A stretch of DNA of 64,000 nucleotides, taken from positions 62,001 through 126,000 of the forward strand of contig JAODMT010000011.1 of NCBI GenBank assembly GCA_025464975.1. The letters run 5' to 3'. Numbering within the stretch: the stretch's first letter is position 1; each line of letters starts with the position of its first letter. The translations under genes were made by a program, and so were the position numbers. Origin of the DNA: Microbacteriaceae bacterium (GTDB lineage Bacteria > Actinomycetota > Actinomycetes > Actinomycetales > Microbacteriaceae). Positions 1-8,384 of this stretch are shown here, in pieces. The notes beneath the pieces are model-generated. The model searched no databases. It had not been told where the DNA came from and saw only the letters and a list, made by a program, of their open reading frames with translations.

Positions 1-510
1 GTCGGACTCGCGGTCGGCCGGCTCGACCTGACGGCGACCAGCACACGCCTCCGCATCCTGACCGCGGGCATCGGGCTAGCCGTGCTTGGCTACGGTGCGA
101 GCGCTCTCGTTCTCTCCGGGACCGTCGGGGACGTCCTCCCGGCCGACGTCCGCGACCTCTCCACGGTCGAGGCGCACAGCGGAACCCCGTTCGAGGTGGT
201 CGGATCGACAGGATTTGCGCTCGCGGTTCTCGCGGTATGCCTCCTTGTCCCTCGGGCCGTCCGCTGGCTGCTCTATCCGCTGGCGGCGATCGGAGCGATG
301 GCACTCACCGCGTATACCGTTCACGTGCTGATCGTCGACCGCATCGGCTCCCCCGCCTTCGATCAGCCGGACAACGGCCTCTTTCTTGGCTTTGTCGCGG
401 GGGCGTTTCTCGTCTGCGCAGCATGGACGCTGTTGCTCGGACGGGGTCCGCTCGAGCGTGCGCTCACCGCGCTGTCGCGGGTCGCGGCGCGGGCGCTGCC
501 CGAACGCTGA
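1..510 (+). CDS. DUF418/DUF1624-like multi-pass membrane protein, C-terminal part
   Basis: The frame is already open at base 1, so the gene begins before the window; 169 residues are visible. The fragment is mostly hydrophobic, with about four membrane segments. A soluble loop containing AHSGTPFEVVGSTG lies between the first and second, and GAMALTAYTVHVL lies in the third or fourth. This arrangement (HSGTPFE...G loop, then a GxMxLTxY helix) is typical of the C-terminal region of DUF418 and heparan-alpha-glucosaminide acetyltransferase-like proteins. Most bacterial members have no proven substrate. The gene converges on the next gene, with only 15 bp between the stops. Family assignment is moderately sure; the function is not. 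Confidence 0.7.
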   Translation, partial: VGLAVGRLDLTATSTRLRILTAGIGLAVLGYGASALVLSGTVGDVLPADVRDLSTVEAHSGTPFEVVGSTGFALAVLAVCLLVPRAVRWLLYPLAAIGAMALTAYTVHVLIVDRIGSPAFDQPDNGLFLGFVAGAFLVCAAWTLLLGRGPLERALTALSRVAARALPER

Positions 511-525
511 CCTACGCCGCGGAAC

Positions 526-1959
526 CTACCGGGAGCTGAGCGTGACCGGCGGCACGAACGAGCCGCTCGGCTCCCTCACCCACCAGGCACCGGTCTCCCG
601 TCGTTCGGTGAACGTGGAATAGCGGTACAGGTACAGCTGAGCCCGGAGCCACCTGGGCCTGCGGCCGTCGAAGGGGTCGCGGCGCAACAGCTTCAGCGTC
701 GCGGCATCCGCGGTCAGCAGCCGCATGAGCAGAACGATGAACCAGCGGTCACGGCGCATGCCCAGGGGCAGGAACCACATCAGCCAGTCGAGACGCAGAT
801 GGTACGGAGCGAACTGTCGAGGCATCCGCGTGACGTCGCCCGGCTTCCCCTTGAATTCGTACTCCAGCCAGGTCGTGGATTCGTCCGGCTCCTCGGCATC
901 CGTTCCCTCAATGACGATTTCGAACCGCTGGCGGGTGATGGTGCCGAACGCGCCATACGCGTTGACCAGGTGAAGCGGGTTGAAACTCGCATTCATCAGT
1001 TGTCGGCGCGCGAGGAGGTTGCGCGCCGGCCAGTAGCTGAGCACGACGAGCAGGGCGATGATCGCGACCACCACGATCGTGAACCAGAGCGGGGCGGACT
1101 GCCGCACTCCGAGGTCCGCCGGGATAGCCGGGATGATCCCGTGCACGACGGAGTCGCCGATCGCCGAGAACGCGAGCACGATCGTGATCGCGTTCAGCCA
1201 GGCGAAGTTGCCGGTGACCACGAGCCACAGCTGGGTGAGCACGATGACGATGCCGGCGATGCTCGCGACGGGTTGTGGCGCGAAGAGCAGGAATGGGATC
1301 ACCAGTTGGGCGAAGTGATTTCCGACCACCTCGAGCCGATGAAACCACCTGGGGAGGTGGTGCGCCCACCAGCTCAGAGGCCCCGGCATCGGTTGCGTCT
1401 CGTGGTGGTAGAACATCGCCGTGAGGTCGCGCCACGCCGTGTCGCCGCGCAGCTTGATCAGGCCGGCACCGAATTCGAGGCGGAAGACCAGCCAGCGCAG
1501 AAACAGCAGAATCGCGATCGGCGGGGCGGTGGCGTCGGACCCGAGGAAGGCCACCACGAAGCCGGCCTCGAGCAGCAGGCTCTCCCACCCGAAGCCATAG
1601 AAGGTCTGGCCCACGTTGACGATGGACAGGTACAGCACCCAGAGCACGAGATAGACCAGGAGAGGAACCCAAGGCGGCCCGAGCTGCGGCAGACCCAGAA
1701 TGTTGGATGCCGCAAGCACGGCGCCCGTCCAGGCGACGACGAGAAGCAGCCGGTCCGAGTAGCGCAAGCGGAACAGCGTCGGCGCGTTGCGCCACGACGT
1801 CGCGGCGATGAAATCGGGCGCCGGGAGCAACCCCCGCTCACCGAGAAGCACGCGGAACTGCGCCGCGGTCGAGAGGAACGCGATGAGATAGATGGCCCCG
1901 ATGCCGCGCTGAATCACCTGACGCGCAAGCTCGTAGTCTCCGGCCGCGAACCAGTCCAT
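526..1959 (-). CDS. Lipase maturation factor family membrane protein
   Basis: A 477-residue multi-pass membrane protein. Family hallmarks are GAGLIKLRGD (residues 164-173), followed by HHETQPMPGPLSWW (185-198), then FAPYHLRLDWLMWF near the C-terminus. In vertebrates LMF1 folds lipoprotein lipase in the ER. The role of bacterial homologues is unproven, though they may act on exported proteins. The length is normal for the bacterial family. Nothing next to it is a lipase, so the context does not help. The start is ATG with only a weak purine stretch (GGGG) upstream. It is probably monocistronic, diverging from the small gene that begins at 2089. Confidence 0.85.
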   Translation of the reverse strand: MDWFAAGDYELARQVIQRGIGAIYLIAFLSTAAQFRVLLGERGLLPAPDFIAATSWRNAPTLFRLRYSDRLLLVVAWTGAVLAASNILGLPQLGPPWVPLLVYLVLWVLYLSIVNVGQTFYGFGWESLLLEAGFVVAFLGSDATAPPIAILLFLRWLVFRLEFGAGLIKLRGDTAWRDLTAMFYHHETQPMPGPLSWWAHHLPRWFHRLEVVGNHFAQLVIPFLLFAPQPVASIAGIVIVLTQLWLVVTGNFAWLNAITIVLAFSAIGDSVVHGIIPAIPADLGVRQSAPLWFTIVVVAIIALLVVLSYWPARNLLARRQLMNASFNPLHLVNAYGAFGTITRQRFEIVIEGTDAEEPDESTTWLEYEFKGKPGDVTRMPRQFAPYHLRLDWLMWFLPLGMRRDRWFIVLLMRLLTADAATLKLLRRDPFDGRRPRWLRAQLYLYRYSTFTERRETGAWWVREPSGSFVPPVTLSSR

Positions 1960-2088
1960 TGCCCCACGGTAGATTTCCGCCGGTCAACGGACAACCCGGT
2001 GACAATCGCGTGACTTCGTGCTCTGTTCGCTGTCGGTGCTCGAGTCGTAAAATTGAGCCGCGGAGGCCGGTCTGCGAGGAGGAGCAGA

Positions 2089-2286
2089 ATGGCCGGCAGT
2101 CACGACGAATACGACAGGCACGTCGAGGACCTGTACCGGGAGGCTCGCATCGAGCCGCCGTGGACTCGAGTCTGGCAGGACGGTGTCGACATCACGGACA
2201 CGGTGCCGCCGGACGAGTGGCCCTGGCCGTACAACAAGAACGCTCCGCACCCGAATCGCCCAAGACGCAAGCGGGGCGCCGGATGA
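2089..2286 (+). CDS. Small hypothetical protein (65 aa)
   Basis: ATG at 2089 is chosen because GAGGAGGA (2076-2083) lies just upstream; a longer in-frame start at 2053 would place that Shine-Dalgarno inside the gene. The product is hydrophilic, with an acidic/aromatic middle (PPWTRVWQDGVDITDT, PPDEWPWPYNKN) and a basic tail (RPRRKRGAG). It has no membrane segment or signal peptide. I do not recognise a family. Codon use is normal for the region and the ribosome binding site is strong, so it is likely real. Confidence 0.6.
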   Translation: MAGSHDEYDRHVEDLYREARIEPPWTRVWQDGVDITDTVPPDEWPWPYNKNAPHPNRPRRKRGAG

Positions 2287-2350
2287 CCCCGTGCCGATAT
2301 TCAGTCCCGAAAAGGATGTTCAGATTCCGCCTCGCGCGCAAAGATGAGGG

Positions 2351-2977
2351 ATGTCATTCTTTTCGAATGTACCGATCGAGCCCGAGCCGCCGCGGCAGCC
2401 GCATCGGAAACCGGAGCCATGGATAGACGCGCCGGATGACGAACTCGGGGTCGTGCTGCCGTTCTCGACTCTCCTATTCCGCACTGATCTGACGGTGCTG
2501 GCGCTGACGAGCGTCACGGCGCATTCGACCGGGTGCCTGCTGGCGGTGAACTGGGCGCTAAATCGCGGCGAGCGCACCGGGCGGCAATGGCGGGATCTCG
2601 TCGAGTACTCATTTGCCTTCGGCCTACGACGAGCGGACGACGGCTCGCTTGCGGACACCCAGTTGCGTTTCGGCGTGGCATATCCGGATGGCAGGTCCGC
2701 TCGCACGATCGACGGATTCTCTCGCCCGTTCGCGGGTCCCGATGAAGCGGGACCGACGGTCGAGCCGATTCTGCAGAGTCGGAGCCAGGGAGGAGGTGGC
2801 GGGGACGAGCGATACAACGGAGGCTCCCACCTGTGGCTCTACCCGTTGCCACCGCCCGTCGATTTCCAGTTGGTCTACGAGTGGCCAGCAGCGGGAGTAC
2901 CCGAATCACGCTTTTCTCTCGACGGCGCGGCGATCACGGAGGCCGCCCGACGGGCCCAGTCGTTCTGGCCGGAATAG
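2351..2977 (+). CDS. Conserved-looking hypothetical protein (208 aa)
   Basis: A soluble protein with no signal peptide or membrane segment. The N-terminus is proline-rich (PIEPEPPRQPHRKPEPW). A beta-rich body follows, with a GGGGG linker around residue 150 and HLWLYPLPPPVDFQLVYEWPA near the end. That last motif resembles short actinobacterial proteins of unknown function that I have seen next to stress or sensor genes, but I cannot name a family. The ATG at 2351 has only weak complementarity upstream (GATGAGGG directly adjacent), so the start may be wrong. It converges on the NUDIX gene. Confidence 0.6.
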   Translation: MSFFSNVPIEPEPPRQPHRKPEPWIDAPDDELGVVLPFSTLLFRTDLTVLALTSVTAHSTGCLLAVNWALNRGERTGRQWRDLVEYSFAFGLRRADDGSLADTQLRFGVAYPDGRSARTIDGFSRPFAGPDEAGPTVEPILQSRSQGGGGGDERYNGGSHLWLYPLPPPVDFQLVYEWPAAGVPESRFSLDGAAITEAARRAQSFWPE

Positions 2978-3006
2978 GGAGGATGAGCAGTAGGCGACGA
3001 GTCGCG

Positions 3007-3594
3007 TTAGTCGGTCGCGTGTGACGCGAGGTTCGCCGCCACGGCTCCCACCCGTTCGGCAAAGCCCGGCGGGACGTCGCGTGGCAGGCCGGCCAATGGC
3101 CACCACGCCACATCCTCGCTCTCCGCACTCACCAGCGGCACTGCGTCGCTCGAGGCGGTTGCGGCGAACCCGATATCCCAATGCTCGGTGCACCGGCCGA
3201 AGCCGTCGCCGAGCGAATGCCGATCCACATCGACGGGTAGGAGTCCCACGGGCGTTAGAGCGCTGATGCCGCCCTCCTCTCGGGCCTCTCGCAACGCCGC
3301 GTGCGCCACGGACCGATCGGATGCCTCGATGTGCCCGCCCAACTGAACCCAGAACTGTCCCTTCCTGTGGAAACACAGGAGTACGCGGCGCAGGTCGGTG
3401 GAGAAGACGAAACAGCTGGCGGTCACGTGCTTAGGCCCGCTGTCCCGCGCGAGCACGCCGCCGGAACCCTGATCGATAAACCGAATGAATTCGGCGCGCA
3501 GACGGTCCTGATCCGCATTCGGCGGGACCCAGGCTGCGAGGTCGCGAGACAGCCGCTCGGCGACAGCCGTCGACGGGGATTGGCGCTGGCGCAT
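3007..3594 (-). CDS. NUDIX hydrolase
   Basis: A 195-residue protein that should hydrolyse a nucleoside diphosphate linked to another moiety, using divalent metal. The Nudix box lies at about residues 86-110 (GGHIEASDRSVAHAALREAREEGGI split as GGHIEASD and REAREEGGI). The essential REAREE glutamates are present. The first acidic position is Asp rather than Glu, and there is one residue more than usual between it and the REAREE segment. The substrate cannot be read from sequence. It is divergent from the dehalogenase-like gene at 3725, with a 130-bp shared upstream region. Confidence 0.88.
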   Translation of the reverse strand: MRQRQSPSTAVAERLSRDLAAWVPPNADQDRLRAEFIRFIDQGSGGVLARDSGPKHVTASCFVFSTDLRRVLLCFHRKGQFWVQLGGHIEASDRSVAHAALREAREEGGISALTPVGLLPVDVDRHSLGDGFGRCTEHWDIGFAATASSDAVPLVSAESEDVAWWPLAGLPRDVPPGFAERVGAVAANLASHATD

Positions 3595-3724
3595 CCAGTC
3601 AGGCTACCGACGATTCAGTGGTGGCTTCGATCGTGCCGAGGCGCTGAGTCCCATCATGCGCGCTCGGCTCTTCCGGCGCGCGGAACCCTGCGTTACGCTA
3701 GCCGCCTCACCCCGGGGAGCAGCG

Positions 3725-4660
3725 ATGACAAGCGAAAAACAGTCGGCCGATGGTGAAGGCTGGTTCGACGGCTTTGACGCTCGCTACTTCGAGGTGAATG
3801 GCACCTCGCTCTTCGCTCGCTACGGCGGCAATGCATCCGGCCCCACTCTCCTGCTGCTTCACGGATTCCCGGAGAGTCACGTCATGTGGCACCGGGTGGC
3901 GCAGGCTCTGCGCCACCGGTATTTCCTGGTCATGCCGGACCTGCGCGGTTACGGTGACTCAGCCAAGCCAACCGGTCTGGCCGATCACAGCAACTACAGC
4001 AAGCGAGCGATGGCGAGGGATGTCGTGTCCGTGGTCGACGCGCTCAATCGGGATAGTTTTCTGCTGTGCGGACACGATCGCGGGGGACGCGTCGCCCATC
4101 GGCTGGCGCTCGATCACCCGAGCCGGGTTGACAAGGTCTGCGTGATTGACGTCGTCCCCACCCTCGACATGTACGAGGCGACGGACATGGAATTCGCCAC
4201 CGCCTACTTTCACTGGTTTCTCCTGATCCAACCGAGCCCGCTTCCCGAGTTCATGCTCGGCGGAAATCCCATCGACTACCTTCACGCGTCCCTCGGAGGG
4301 CTGGGAAGCACCGGCCTCGAACACATTGAGCCTGAGGCGCTGATCGAATACGAGCGGGTCTTCACCACACCCGAGGCCATCCACGCCGCCTGCGAGGACT
4401 ACCGGGCCAGCGCCGGTATCGACCTCGATCAGGACCGCGAGAGCCGACGGCACGGGGAGAAGATTCGCTGCGATGTGCACGTGCTGTGGGCGCAGCGCGG
4501 CTATGTAAATAGGTTCTTCGAACCGGTGCCGCTCTGGCAGGCGCAGTGTGCCGGCGCGGTCAGCGGAGAATCGCTGCCCTCCGGACATTTCATCCCCGAG
4601 CAATTGCCGTACGAAACCGCTGACGCCCTATCGGAATTCTTTGGAGGCAGTGATGAGTGA
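3725..4660 (+). CDS. Alpha/beta hydrolase, fluoroacetate/haloacetate dehalogenase type
   Basis: A 311-residue alpha/beta hydrolase. ATG at 3725 is preferred over the upstream frame start because GGGGAG lies at about 3714-3719. The oxyanion motif is HGFPE (46-50). The nucleophile is Asp118 in GHDRGGR, with Arg119 and Arg122, and His288 (SGHFIPEQ) is the catalytic base. Asp142 (IDVVPT) sits 24 residues after the nucleophile, where fluoroacetate dehalogenases keep their acid. The halide pocket His-Trp-Tyr is matched by His163-Trp164 (YFHWFLLIQP) and Tyr226 (EDYRASAGID). This pattern is more specific than that of general epoxide hydrolases. Activity on fluoroacetate or another haloacid is inference. 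It overlaps the next gene by 8 bp, so the two are probably co-translated. Confidence 0.88.
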   Translation: MTSEKQSADGEGWFDGFDARYFEVNGTSLFARYGGNASGPTLLLLHGFPESHVMWHRVAQALRHRYFLVMPDLRGYGDSAKPTGLADHSNYSKRAMARDVVSVVDALNRDSFLLCGHDRGGRVAHRLALDHPSRVDKVCVIDVVPTLDMYEATDMEFATAYFHWFLLIQPSPLPEFMLGGNPIDYLHASLGGLGSTGLEHIEPEALIEYERVFTTPEAIHAACEDYRASAGIDLDQDRESRRHGEKIRCDVHVLWAQRGYVNRFFEPVPLWQAQCAGAVSGESLPSGHFIPEQLPYETADALSEFFGGSDE

Positions 4661-5057
4661 GTCCGCAGTGGAGAGCCTCACCGTAGACGAGTGCTGGGCG
4701 CTTATGGCGACTGCCAACCTCGGACGAGTGGGCGTGGCTCTCGACGGGGGCGTGGACATCTACCCCGTCAACTTCATGGTGAAGGACCAGATGATCTATT
4801 TCAGCAGCGCTCCGGGATCAAAACTGGTGGAAATGACCCGGCACCCTCGGGTGGCATTCGAGGTCGACGGCATCGCCAAACGCCGTCGCTGGAGCGTCGT
4901 CGTGCGTGGTGAGGCGAAGAGACTCGGCTTCGACACCGAAATCGAGGAATCCGGGGTGCGATCGCTTCACACTCTCACGCCGACCGAAAAGTGGAATTAC
5001 GTTCGGATCGAGCCACGGCTCGTGACCGGCCGACGCTTCGTCAGCAGCCGGCGGTAG
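4653..5057 (+). CDS. Pyridoxamine 5'-phosphate oxidase-like, flavin-binding split-barrel protein
   Basis: A 134-residue protein starting at ATG 4653 inside the end of the dehalogenase-like gene, with GGAGG at 4643-4647. The segments LGRVGVALDGGVDIYPVNF, IYFSSAPGSKLVEM and HPRVAFEVDG are those of the small PPOX split-barrel family, which bind FMN, F420 or haem as dimers. The substrate is unknown; many actinobacterial members reduce or sense small ligands. Translational coupling to the hydrolase suggests a shared pathway or shared stress, but no direct biochemical link is evident. Confidence 0.82.
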   Translation: MSESAVESLTVDECWALMATANLGRVGVALDGGVDIYPVNFMVKDQMIYFSSAPGSKLVEMTRHPRVAFEVDGIAKRRRWSVVVRGEAKRLGFDTEIEESGVRSLHTLTPTEKWNYVRIEPRLVTGRRFVSSRR

Positions 5058-5069
5058 TCGCGATCCGGT

Positions 5070-5549
5070 TCACGGGCGTACAACCAGAACCGGGCACGAC
5101 GCATGGTGCACGCACTGCTCGCTCACCGACCCGAGCAGCAGACTGGCGAATCCGCCGAGCCCGCGAGATCCGAGTACCAGCATTCGATGTCCCGCGGAGA
5201 GACGAAGGAGGGTTTCGGCCGGCTGACCCAGAATGGCAAGGTGCCGGACGGCAACGGACGGATGCTTCGCTACAACCGCGCGCGTCTCCGTGATCAGTTG
5301 CTCGCGAACCGCCGCGGTGATCTCGTCGAAGGACGCGACAAAGCCGCGGTCGAAGAGCGCACCGTGTGGAGCGGTGTCGATGCTCCAGCAGCGCACGATC
5401 ACGATCGGGGCGTTCAAGCCTTCCGCGATGGTCAACGCGACCTCGAGCGACTTCTTGGATCCGGCGGAGCCGTCGTTGCCCACGATGATGCTCTCGGCGG
5501 GGATCGTTCCGGGAACGGCGTTTGCGGTGGTGTTCGGTTGTTCGGACAT
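5070..5549 (-). CDS. Universal stress protein (UspA domain)
   Basis: A single-domain Usp of 159 residues. The start at 5549 (MSEQPNTT) is chosen because AGAGGA lies 7 bases upstream; ATG 5564 is an in-frame alternative. The ATP-binding pattern G-x2-G-x9-G-S is present at residues 127-141 (GSRGLGGFASLLLGS), and the N-terminal strand IIVGNDGS is typical. Such proteins bind ATP and respond to starvation, hypoxia or redox stress. It converges on the PPOX-like gene, with 12 bp between the stops. Confidence 0.9.
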   Translation of the reverse strand: MSEQPNTTANAVPGTIPAESIIVGNDGSAGSKKSLEVALTIAEGLNAPIVIVRCWSIDTAPHGALFDRGFVASFDEITAAVREQLITETRAVVAKHPSVAVRHLAILGQPAETLLRLSAGHRMLVLGSRGLGGFASLLLGSVSEQCVHHASCPVLVVRP

Positions 5550-5650
5550 CGGGTTCCTCTTCATTGATGGACCAGTGTTCTCGTAGATCTGGATTAAGCA
5601 TGCGGGTAGGGGGAGGTGCGTCGGGCGATCGCTGCCGAATCCGCCACACG

Positions 5651-5727
5651 AAAACGCAGGAGATTCACCACGGGAGGAGCGCATTCGGCGGACTTTGCCG
5701 CCAACGGTGGTGTTTCTCCTGCGTTTT
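5651..5727. repeat. 77-bp element with terminal inverted repeats, copy 1
   Basis: Left arm AAAACGCAGGAGATTCAC (from 5651) and right arm ending in CTCCTGCGTTTT (to 5727) are inverted copies; the arms match over about 21 bp with two mismatches. The 35-bp centre is different sequence and itself contains GGCGG/CCGCC complementarity. An element of identical length with the same ends lies at 58497-58573. This copy sits in the divergent region between the Usp gene and the reductase-fold gene. It could fold as a long RNA hairpin in either direction. Confidence 0.8.
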
Positions 5728-5851
5728 CAGTGGGCGGATGGCGCGGCGCGATCGATCGTCCCGTGACTCGGACCCGCCGCTGCGGTTGTCCTCGTGGGTG
5801 CTCGCCTCTAGGGTCGGAGCCAGCGGCACGTGCACTGAACCGGGAGGTCCC

Positions 5852-6412
5852 ATGAGCAAGCTGATCTACTCCGCGATCGCCTCGCTTGACGGGTATGTGG
5901 CCGACGAGTCCGGCAATTTCGACTGGAGCGAACCGGACGAGGAATTGCACACCTACGTCAACGATCGGGAGCGACCGATCGGCACTTACCTGTACGGGCG
6001 GCGAATGTATGACGTAATGGTCTTCTGGGAATCGGCGCACACGATGACCGCGCTGCCCGCGTTCATCCGGGATTACGCCCAGATTTGGCGGTCGGCGGAC
6101 AAGATCGTCTATTCACGCACGCTTGACGCGGCAGCGAGCACGAAGACTCGTATCGAGAAGCGATTCGATGCTGACGCGGTTCGGCAGTTGAAGTCGGCAT
6201 CGGAACGAGACATCAGCGTCGGTGGCCCCGAGCTGGCCGGCCGGGCGATAAGGGCCGGCCTGGTTGACGAGATCCACGTGTTCGTCACCCCCGTCGTTGT
6301 GGGAGGCGGAAACGGATTCCTGCCCGACGGGGTACACCTCACCCTCGACCTCATCGCCGAACGTCGGTTCGCGAACGGAGTCGTGCATCTGGGGTACCGT
6401 GTCACCAACTGA
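5852..6412 (+). CDS. Dihydrofolate reductase / RibD C-terminal fold family protein
   Basis: A 186-residue protein with ATG 5852 preceded by GGGAGG (5842-5847). The N-terminus MSKLIYSAIASLDGYVAD, the middle VGGPELAGRAI and the later DEIHVFVTPVVVGGG mark the NADPH-binding RibD_C/DHFR-like fold widespread in actinobacteria. These are not usually the essential FolA, and physiological substrates are mostly unknown. It has an independent promoter region that it shares with the 77-bp inverted-repeat element. Confidence 0.87.
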   Translation: MSKLIYSAIASLDGYVADESGNFDWSEPDEELHTYVNDRERPIGTYLYGRRMYDVMVFWESAHTMTALPAFIRDYAQIWRSADKIVYSRTLDAAASTKTRIEKRFDADAVRQLKSASERDISVGGPELAGRAIRAGLVDEIHVFVTPVVVGGGNGFLPDGVHLTLDLIAERRFANGVVHLGYRVTN

Positions 6413-6562
6413 GGCGCTCGCGTCGCGCCCGGCCAACCATCAGTTCGTCGGTGGATTTCTTCGAATCTTCGCCCCGGGAAAATGCGATCCGCCGAAGGAA
6501 GCTGTTTCAGGGGCCCAGGGTGGCGCACCGAACAAGAAGGGGCGACGGGGTAGCTTGATCCC

Positions 6563-7009
6563 ATGGATACCTTGTTTACAGTTTTGCACGTCGTCGGAGC
6601 AGTCTTCATTGTGGGGCCGATGGCGATTCTGCCGATGACCGCCATGCGCGCGCTTCGTTCCGAGAACTACGCCCAAGTGGCGACCCTCGCGAAGTCGACG
6701 GCTGTATTCAGCTACCTTTCCCTCATCGTTTTCGTGCTCGGCTTCGCGGTCCTCGGCATGAGCGCTCCCAAGGACAACCTGTCGTTCACTACCCCGTGGA
6801 TCCTGATCTCGGTGATCGCGTATGCGGTCGCCATAGTGCTGAGTCTGGTGGTTGTTGTGCCGGCGATGCGTCGGGCCGCCGAAGCGCCCGCCGGACCGTC
6901 CTCCGAATCTCCTGCTGCGCCACGGTCGAATGCGGCAGTGAGCGCCGGATCCGGCGTCGTGAGCCTGCTCCTGCTCTTGGTGGTCGTGCTGATGGTGTGG
7001 AAGCCGTAG
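6563..7009 (+). CDS. DUF2269-like four-helix integral membrane protein
   Basis: A 148-residue protein with four predicted membrane helices (residues about 5-25, 45-66, 80-103 and 125-145) and a short hydrophilic loop rich in Ala/Pro/Ser between helices 3 and 4. The N-terminus LFTVLHVVGAVFIVGPMAIL resembles DUF2269 proteins, where the helix 1 His is conserved. There is no clear Shine-Dalgarno before ATG 6563. The function is unknown. It converges on the ROK regulator. Confidence 0.65.
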   Translation: MDTLFTVLHVVGAVFIVGPMAILPMTAMRALRSENYAQVATLAKSTAVFSYLSLIVFVLGFAVLGMSAPKDNLSFTTPWILISVIAYAVAIVLSLVVVVPAMRRAAEAPAGPSSESPAAPRSNAAVSAGSGVVSLLLLLVVVLMVWKP

Positions 7010-7033
7010 CGGAAACTTACGAGGCCAGCAGGA

Positions 7034-8224
7034 CTAGAGTTCCTCCGTCATCGCCCCGATCGACTCTGGCGAGAGGGCGTGATGTAGCGCGAGCACGCTC
7101 GCACCAAGAACGGCGGCTTTTTCGGCAACTCGCGACTGCAGTATCGAAAGGTGCTGCGTGGCAAGCGGCGTCGAACGCTGATACACGACCTCACGCACCC
7201 CGGCGAGAAGGTGCTCGCCCACCCGGCTCACAGATCCTCCCAGCACGATCACCGACGGGTTTACCAGGCTGATACAGGTGGTGAGCACTTCGCCAATGTC
7301 GCGCCCGGCCTGTCGAACGGCGCGGATCGCGTCAAGGTCGTTGTGTCGAACCAAATCGGCGACGTCGTTCATATTCGCGACGTCGGCCCCGGTCTCCCGA
7401 AGCTGTGCGGCGATCGCCGGGCCGGATGCCATCGCCTCGAGGCATCCGAAGTTTCCGCACGGGCACGCGATGCCAGAACCACGTTCAATTCGGACGTGGC
7501 CGATGTCACCTGCCGAACCCTGTGCACCGCGCTGAAGCGACCCTCCGGAGATAATCCCGGCGCCAATGCCGGTTGCCACCTTCACGAACAGAAGGTCGGT
7601 GACGTCCGGGAAGGAGCTGGTCTGTTCCCCGATGGCCATGATGTTCACGTCATTGTCGACCAGGGCCGGCACTCCGAGTTCGTCGAGCACCCAACCGGGA
7701 ACGTCGAAGCCGTCCCATCCCGGCATGATCGGCGGATTGACCGGTCTTCCCGTGTCGTGCTCGACGGGGCCGGGAAGTCCCATTCCCACGGCAAGGAGAT
7801 CGGCTTCCGTGCGCCCGAGCTCCGCAAGCAGGCCGCGGCTCTCCGTGCCGAACCAGCCGAGAACGGCCTCCGGTCCATCCGCGATCGGGCGAGCCGTACG
7901 CCGGGTCAAGAGGATGTCACCGGCGAGATCGGCGACGGCGATTGTGGCGTGTGTCGCCCCAAAATCGGCCCCGATCACCACCCGGGCGGTCGGATTCAGG
8001 GCGAACTGCGATGGTGGCCGTCCGCCGCTGGATGCCGCCCCGCCGGTCGGGCCGATCAGCCCGGTCGCGCGAAGCGCCTCCAGCCGCAGGGCGACAGTGG
8101 AGCGGGCGAGTCCGGTGATCGACGAGAGCTCGGCCCGGGTCCGTGGCTGCCCGTCCCTGAGCAGCTGAAAAATGTCGCTCGCGCCGACGAAGCCGAGCGT
8201 GCTGGGCTTTCTGGGGGGCTCCAT
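7034..8224 (-). CDS. ROK family transcriptional repressor of the adjacent sugar operon
   Basis: An N-terminal winged helix-turn-helix (about residues 15-58, RTRAELSSITGLARSTVALR) is followed by a ROK sugar-kinase-like domain. GADFGATHATIAV (85-97) is the phosphate-binding strand, VDNDVN (189-194) supplies the sugar-pocket Asp, and CPCGNFGCLE (254-263) is the ROK zinc motif. 396 residues is normal for NagC/XylR-type regulators. Start: ATG 8224 gives the family N-terminus, and an in-frame start at 8242 is possible; neither has a good Shine-Dalgarno. It is transcribed away from the sugar operon, so it very likely represses it and itself until a sugar ligand binds. Confidence 0.9.
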   Translation of the reverse strand: MEPPRKPSTLGFVGASDIFQLLRDGQPRTRAELSSITGLARSTVALRLEALRATGLIGPTGGAASSGGRPPSQFALNPTARVVIGADFGATHATIAVADLAGDILLTRRTARPIADGPEAVLGWFGTESRGLLAELGRTEADLLAVGMGLPGPVEHDTGRPVNPPIMPGWDGFDVPGWVLDELGVPALVDNDVNIMAIGEQTSSFPDVTDLLFVKVATGIGAGIISGGSLQRGAQGSAGDIGHVRIERGSGIACPCGNFGCLEAMASGPAIAAQLRETGADVANMNDVADLVRHNDLDAIRAVRQAGRDIGEVLTTCISLVNPSVIVLGGSVSRVGEHLLAGVREVVYQRSTPLATQHLSILQSRVAEKAAVLGASVLALHHALSPESIGAMTEEL

Positions 8225-8290
8225 ACGGAAAGTAAAGCACATACTGTCGACGAACCGAATAGATTCGACTCGCCGACCGACGACTTTTGC

Positions 8291-8318
8291 TTGTACTTCG
8301 ACTTAAGTCAGTTACACT
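8291..8318 (+). promoter_or_regulatory. Candidate promoter and operator of the sugar operon
   Basis: A perfect 10-bp palindrome GACTTAAGTC (8300-8309) lies between a weak -35-like TTGTAC (8291-8296) and a -10-like TACACT (8313-8318), with 16-bp spacing. The position between the ROK gene and the first operon gene, overlapping the promoter, suits a ROK operator. The assignment rests on position and symmetry only. Confidence 0.45.
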
Positions 8319-8384
8319 CGACAGGGCGCGAACGGGATGAAGAGAAATTCATCGGCGCCGAACGTAGATCAAAGGAGATATTTC

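Noticed and set aside
799-2013. A 404-codon plus-strand frame opposite the lipase maturation factor gene
   Set aside because: It is rich in Arg, Glu, His and Asp in the pattern of antisense high-GC reading, with no start signal; the minus-strand gene has clear family motifs.
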